Positions 4,793-7,056 of a DNA stretch of 7,056 nucleotides are shown one piece after another. The number at the start of each line of letters is the position of its first letter. The first letter of the stretch is position 1. This DNA is from Actinomycetota bacterium (lineage in GTDB: Bacteria; Actinomycetota; Acidimicrobiia; Acidimicrobiales; AC-14), in contig JAIVIH010000087.1 of NCBI GenBank assembly GCA_020200615.1, positions 1 through 7,056 on the forward strand, read 5' to 3'. The notes below the pieces were generated by a model. The model worked only from the letters and a program-made list of their open reading frames with translations, was not told the origin of the DNA and made no database searches. Made by a program: the position numbers and the translations under genes.

Positions 4793-5754
4793 TCGAACGC
4801 GACCGGCGGGAGACGGTCGTGCTCGTGGGGGTGGCCATCCCGCCGGTGACGGTGGACGAGGCCGAGGCGTCGCTCGACGAGCTGGCGGCCCTGGCCGACA
4901 CGGCCGGCGCGGACGAGGCCGAGCGCGTCCTCCAGCGTACCCGCTTCGGTGGCGGTGAGACCAAGCTCGAGGTCGACCGGCGGCGACTGCTCCGGAGGGC
5001 GACCAAGCTCGAAGCCGACCTGCGGGACCTGGCTCAGGACCGCCGCACTCAGCGCAAGTCGCGCGCCCGGTCCCGCCTCAGCACCGTCGCCCTGGTCGGC
5101 TACACCAACACGGGCAAGTCGACCCTGCTCAACCGCCTCACCGACGCCCACGTCCTGGTGGAGGACCGGTTGTTCGCCACGGTGGACCCCACCACCCGCC
5201 GCCTCACCCTGCCCGGAGGGGAGCCGCTGCTGGTCACCGACACCGTCGGGTTCGTGCGCAAGCTGCCTCACCAACTGGTGGAGGCGTTCCGGTCCACTCT
5301 CGAGGAGGTGGGGGAAGCCGACCTGCTCATCCACGTGGTCGACGTCTCCGTGCCCGACCCCGAGGCCCAGATCCGCGCCGTGCGCACGGTTCTCAGCGAG
5401 ATCGGGGCCGACCAGGTGCCGGAGCTGCTGGCCTTCAACAAGGTCGATCGCCTGGAGCCGGACGACAAGCCACGTCTCGACCGTCTCATCCAGCGGCATC
5501 CGGGCTCGGTGGTGGTGTCGGCCGTGGACGGCGAAGGGATCGAGACCCTCCTCAGCACCGTGGCCGACCGGCTGCGGGCCCTGTTCCAGGTGGTCGAGCT
5601 GGTCGTCCCCTACGAGCGGGGTGACGTGGTGTCGGCCGTCCACCGCCACGGCGAGGTCCTGTCCGAAGAGCACGAGGGGGCGGGGACCCGGGTCCAGGCT
5701 CGGCTCCACCTGGCCGACGTGGGTCGCTTCGCCGAGTTCCAGGCCGCGCCGTGA
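4783..5754 (+). CDS. hflX: Ribosome-associated GTPase HflX with a large internal N-domain deletion
   Basis: HflX is a GTPase that binds the 50S subunit and splits or rescues stalled or heat-damaged ribosomes. The G domain is whole: GYTNTGKS (106-113), DPTTRR (135-140), DTVGF (153-157), NKVD (219-222) and SAVDGEG (246-252), followed by a C-terminal domain ending HLADVGRFAEFQ. The first 50 residues (ERDRRETVVLVGV, AEASLDELAALADTAGA, RVLQR) match the very start of normal HflX. Residue 55 onward is already FGGGETKLEVDRRR, which is the end of the N-domain, where RGPGET is expected. About 100 residues between are absent, including the G.GK..E, D..L.P.Q.RNLE and VIDRT..IL.IFA.RA segments. The product is 323 residues, against well over 400 for typical HflX. 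The reading frame is kept. ATG 4783 overlaps the dapF end by 10 bp. Confidence 0.9.
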   Translation: MALIERDRRETVVLVGVAIPPVTVDEAEASLDELAALADTAGADEAERVLQRTRFGGGETKLEVDRRRLLRRATKLEADLRDLAQDRRTQRKSRARSRLSTVALVGYTNTGKSTLLNRLTDAHVLVEDRLFATVDPTTRRLTLPGGEPLLVTDTVGFVRKLPHQLVEAFRSTLEEVGEADLLIHVVDVSVPDPEAQIRAVRTVLSEIGADQVPELLAFNKVDRLEPDDKPRLDRLIQRHPGSVVVSAVDGEGIETLLSTVADRLRALFQVVELVVPYERGDVVSAVHRHGEVLSEEHEGAGTRVQARLHLADVGRFAEFQAAP

Positions 5755-5761
5755 GCCGGGC

Positions 5762-6910
5762 GTGACGCCGGAGGGCGAGCCCGGCGGAGGCTTCCGCCCT
5801 CCGCCGTACCCGTACGACCGGCTGGACGACCTACGGGCGGCGGCCGAGCGTCACGAGGGTGGGCTCGTCGACCTGTCCATCGGCACGCCCAACGACCCGC
5901 CACCGGCGGAGGTGGTGGCCGCCCTCTCGTCCTCGGGGGCGGAACGGGGATACCCCACGTCGGTTGGCAGCGCCGCCTTCCGCAAGGCGGCCGCGGGGTG
6001 GATGGGGCGGCGCTTCGACGTCGACGTGCCCGTCTCGGCCATCGCCGCCTGTGTGGGCACCAAGGAGCTGGTGGCCAGCCTTCCCCACCTCCTCCGGCTC
6101 AGGAACCCCGCCCGCGACACCGTCCTCTATCCCGGCGTCGCCTATCCCTCCTACGAGATGGGGGCCATCCTGGCCGGGTGCCATGCGGTGCCCGTCCCCG
6201 TCGACGACCAGTGGCGGCTCGACCTGGCCGCCATCGATCCGGCCGACGTGGACCGGGCCCTCTGCCTCTGGGTCAACACCCCGGGGAACCCGGCCGGGAA
6301 CCTCGACGACCTCCGGGCCGTAGCCGCCTGGGGGCGGGAGCGGGGGGTTCTCGTCCTGTCCGACGAGTGCTACGCCGAGTTCACCTGGGACGGCGAGCCC
6401 CGCACGATCCTCGCCGGCGGGTTGGACGGGGTACTCGCCCTCCACTCGCTGTCCAAGCGTTCGAACCTGGCCGGCCTCCGAGCCGGCTTCTACGCCGGCG
6501 ATCCGACCCTCGTGCACTACCTGTCGGAGGTTCGCAAGCACGCCGGGCTCATGGTTCCCGGGCCGGTGCAGCTCGCGGCCACGGTCGCCCTGGATGACGA
6601 CGGCCACGTTGCCGAGCAACGGGAGCGCTACCGGGAGCGGGTGGAGTACTTCTCCCGAGTACTGGAAGCCTGCGGCCTGCGCGCACCAATGCCGGGCGGA
6701 AGCTTCTACCTGTGGGCTGCCAGACCCGGGGATGACGGCTGGGGCGTCGCCAAGTGGCTCGCCGAGGAGGGGGGCGCGCTGGTGTCGCCGGGCGAGTTCT
6801 ACGGACCGGCCGGCGGCTCACGCGTGCGAGTGGCCCTGGTTCACCCCCTGGAACGGCTGGAGCGGGTGGCGGAGCGGCTGGGTGTCAGCGGCGTCATCGG
6901 CGTTTCGTGA
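5762..6910 (+). CDS. dapC: Succinyldiaminopimelate transaminase DapC-type, PLP-dependent aminotransferase
   Basis: The 382-residue product is a complete fold-type I, class I/II aminotransferase. It has YPYDRLDDLRAAAERHEGGLVDLSIGTPNDPPP at the start, the pattern of actinobacterial DapC proteins (shown here by its ends: YPYDRL and SIGTP.DP). Other motifs are YPTSVGSAAFR (64-74), WVNTPGNPAGN (170-180), the PLP-binding DECYAEF (201-207), the Schiff-base lysine Lys232 in HSLSKRSNLAGLRAGF, and the carboxylate-binding arginine in SRVRVALV (353-360). DapC makes N-succinyl-LL-2,6-diaminopimelate from the keto acid with glutamate. The link with dapF two genes upstream supports this role over a general aspartate aminotransferase. 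GTG 5762 is 7 nt after the hflX stop with no clear ribosome site, so translation is probably coupled. Its stop overlaps the next gene (GTGA). Confidence 0.88.
   Translation: MTPEGEPGGGFRPPPYPYDRLDDLRAAAERHEGGLVDLSIGTPNDPPPAEVVAALSSSGAERGYPTSVGSAAFRKAAAGWMGRRFDVDVPVSAIAACVGTKELVASLPHLLRLRNPARDTVLYPGVAYPSYEMGAILAGCHAVPVPVDDQWRLDLAAIDPADVDRALCLWVNTPGNPAGNLDDLRAVAAWGRERGVLVLSDECYAEFTWDGEPRTILAGGLDGVLALHSLSKRSNLAGLRAGFYAGDPTLVHYLSEVRKHAGLMVPGPVQLAATVALDDDGHVAEQRERYRERVEYFSRVLEACGLRAPMPGGSFYLWAARPGDDGWGVAKWLAEEGGALVSPGEFYGPAGGSRVRVALVHPLERLERVAERLGVSGVIGVS
5782..5806 (+). other. Perfect 9-bp inverted repeat near the dapC start
   Basis: CGGCGGAGG (5782-5790) and CCTCCGCCG (5798-5806) form a perfect 9-bp GC stem around a 7-nt loop, about 20 nt inside dapC. 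A hairpin here could slow or gate translation, or it may simply reflect Gly/Pro codons in GC-rich DNA (GGGFRPPP). Confidence 0.4.
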
Positions 6911-7056
6911 CCAACATCGCCTGGAAGAACCTGTCCGGCGAGCGCACCCGATTCGCCATGTCCGTGGTCGGCGTGGCCTTCTCCGTTGTCCTGATCATCA
7001 CCCTGCGGGCGCTCTACTGGGGCGTCATCGACGAGGCCACCCGCTACGTGCGCACC
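6907..7056 (+). CDS. FtsX/MacB-type ABC transporter permease, N-terminal part (cut by right edge)
   Basis: The frame opens at GTG 6907, overlapping the dapC stop by 4 bp (GTGA), and is open to the last base, giving 50 codons. The start, TNIAWKNLSGERTRFAMSVV, is the usual opening of FtsX/MacB-like permeases: an amphipathic 'N...NL..ER.R' segment followed by the first membrane helix (about residues 17-36, MSVVGVAFSVVLIITLRALY) and the beginning of an extracytoplasmic domain. Such proteins work with a LolD/MacB-type ATPase, usually encoded next door, to move lipids or peptides or to transmit force across the membrane. The substrate cannot be told from this fragment. The overlap suggests co-transcription with dapC, possibly just an operon end run-on. 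Confidence 0.75.
   Translation, partial: MTNIAWKNLSGERTRFAMSVVGVAFSVVLIITLRALYWGVIDEATRYVRT

Noticed and set aside
4747..5709. A 320-codon open frame on the minus strand across hflX
   Set aside because: It is the mirror of hflX codon bias in very GC-rich DNA. Its sequence has no recognisable domain, and the plus strand carries clear GTPase motifs. The same applies to the other long antisense frames across miaB, miaA, dapF and dapC.
4949..5761. Open frame extending dapC upstream through hflX
   Set aside because: It is out-of-frame hflX sequence with biased composition; DapC homology begins just after GTG 5762.

Overview
The window is very GC-rich, has tightly packed genes with GTG starts and 4-10 bp stop/start overlaps, and carries the actinobacterial gene order miaB-miaA-dapF-hflX. 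It most likely comes from an actinomycete-type bacterium. The spoVS gene and the lipoprotein types would suit the Acidimicrobiia/Thermoleophilia side, but that placement is inference. No rRNA, tRNA, CRISPR array or insertion sequence was seen.

Layout. Positions 1-1160 (minus strand) hold two overlapping lipoprotein genes: a DM13-domain lipoprotein, then the start of a probable vanadium-haloperoxidase/PAP2-type lipoprotein that runs off the left edge. Positions 1161-1381 are a divergent control region with an 11-bp tandem direct repeat and several hairpins. From 1382 to the right edge everything is on the plus strand: spoVS, miaB, miaA, dapF, hflX, a dapC-type aminotransferase, and the first 50 codons of an FtsX/MacB-type ABC permease.

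How the genes work together. MiaA and MiaB act in sequence to make ms2i6A37 on tRNAs that read UNN codons. DapF and the DapC-type aminotransferase belong to the diaminopimelate/lysine pathway, which feeds peptidoglycan. HflX is a ribosome-binding GTPase that rescues or splits stalled ribosomes. spoVS beside miaB resembles the Bacillus rny-ymdB-spoVS-(tdh-kbl)-miaB neighbourhood.

The main anomalies are two genes in this otherwise ordinary operon that lack internal family-conserved segments. miaA loses its C-terminal region just after its GYRE motif, and its apparent natural C-terminus (ending in a TGA that overlaps the dapF ATG) survives only in another frame, so miaA now reads straight into dapF as one 514-codon frame. 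hflX lacks about 100 residues between its extreme N-terminus and the GETKLE motif just before the G domain, yet stays in frame. miaA also lacks a good start codon, and DapF has Ser where the first catalytic Cys is expected. These may be real lineage-specific lesions or assembly errors; the sequence alone cannot decide. No convincing new defence, mobile or RNA system was found.
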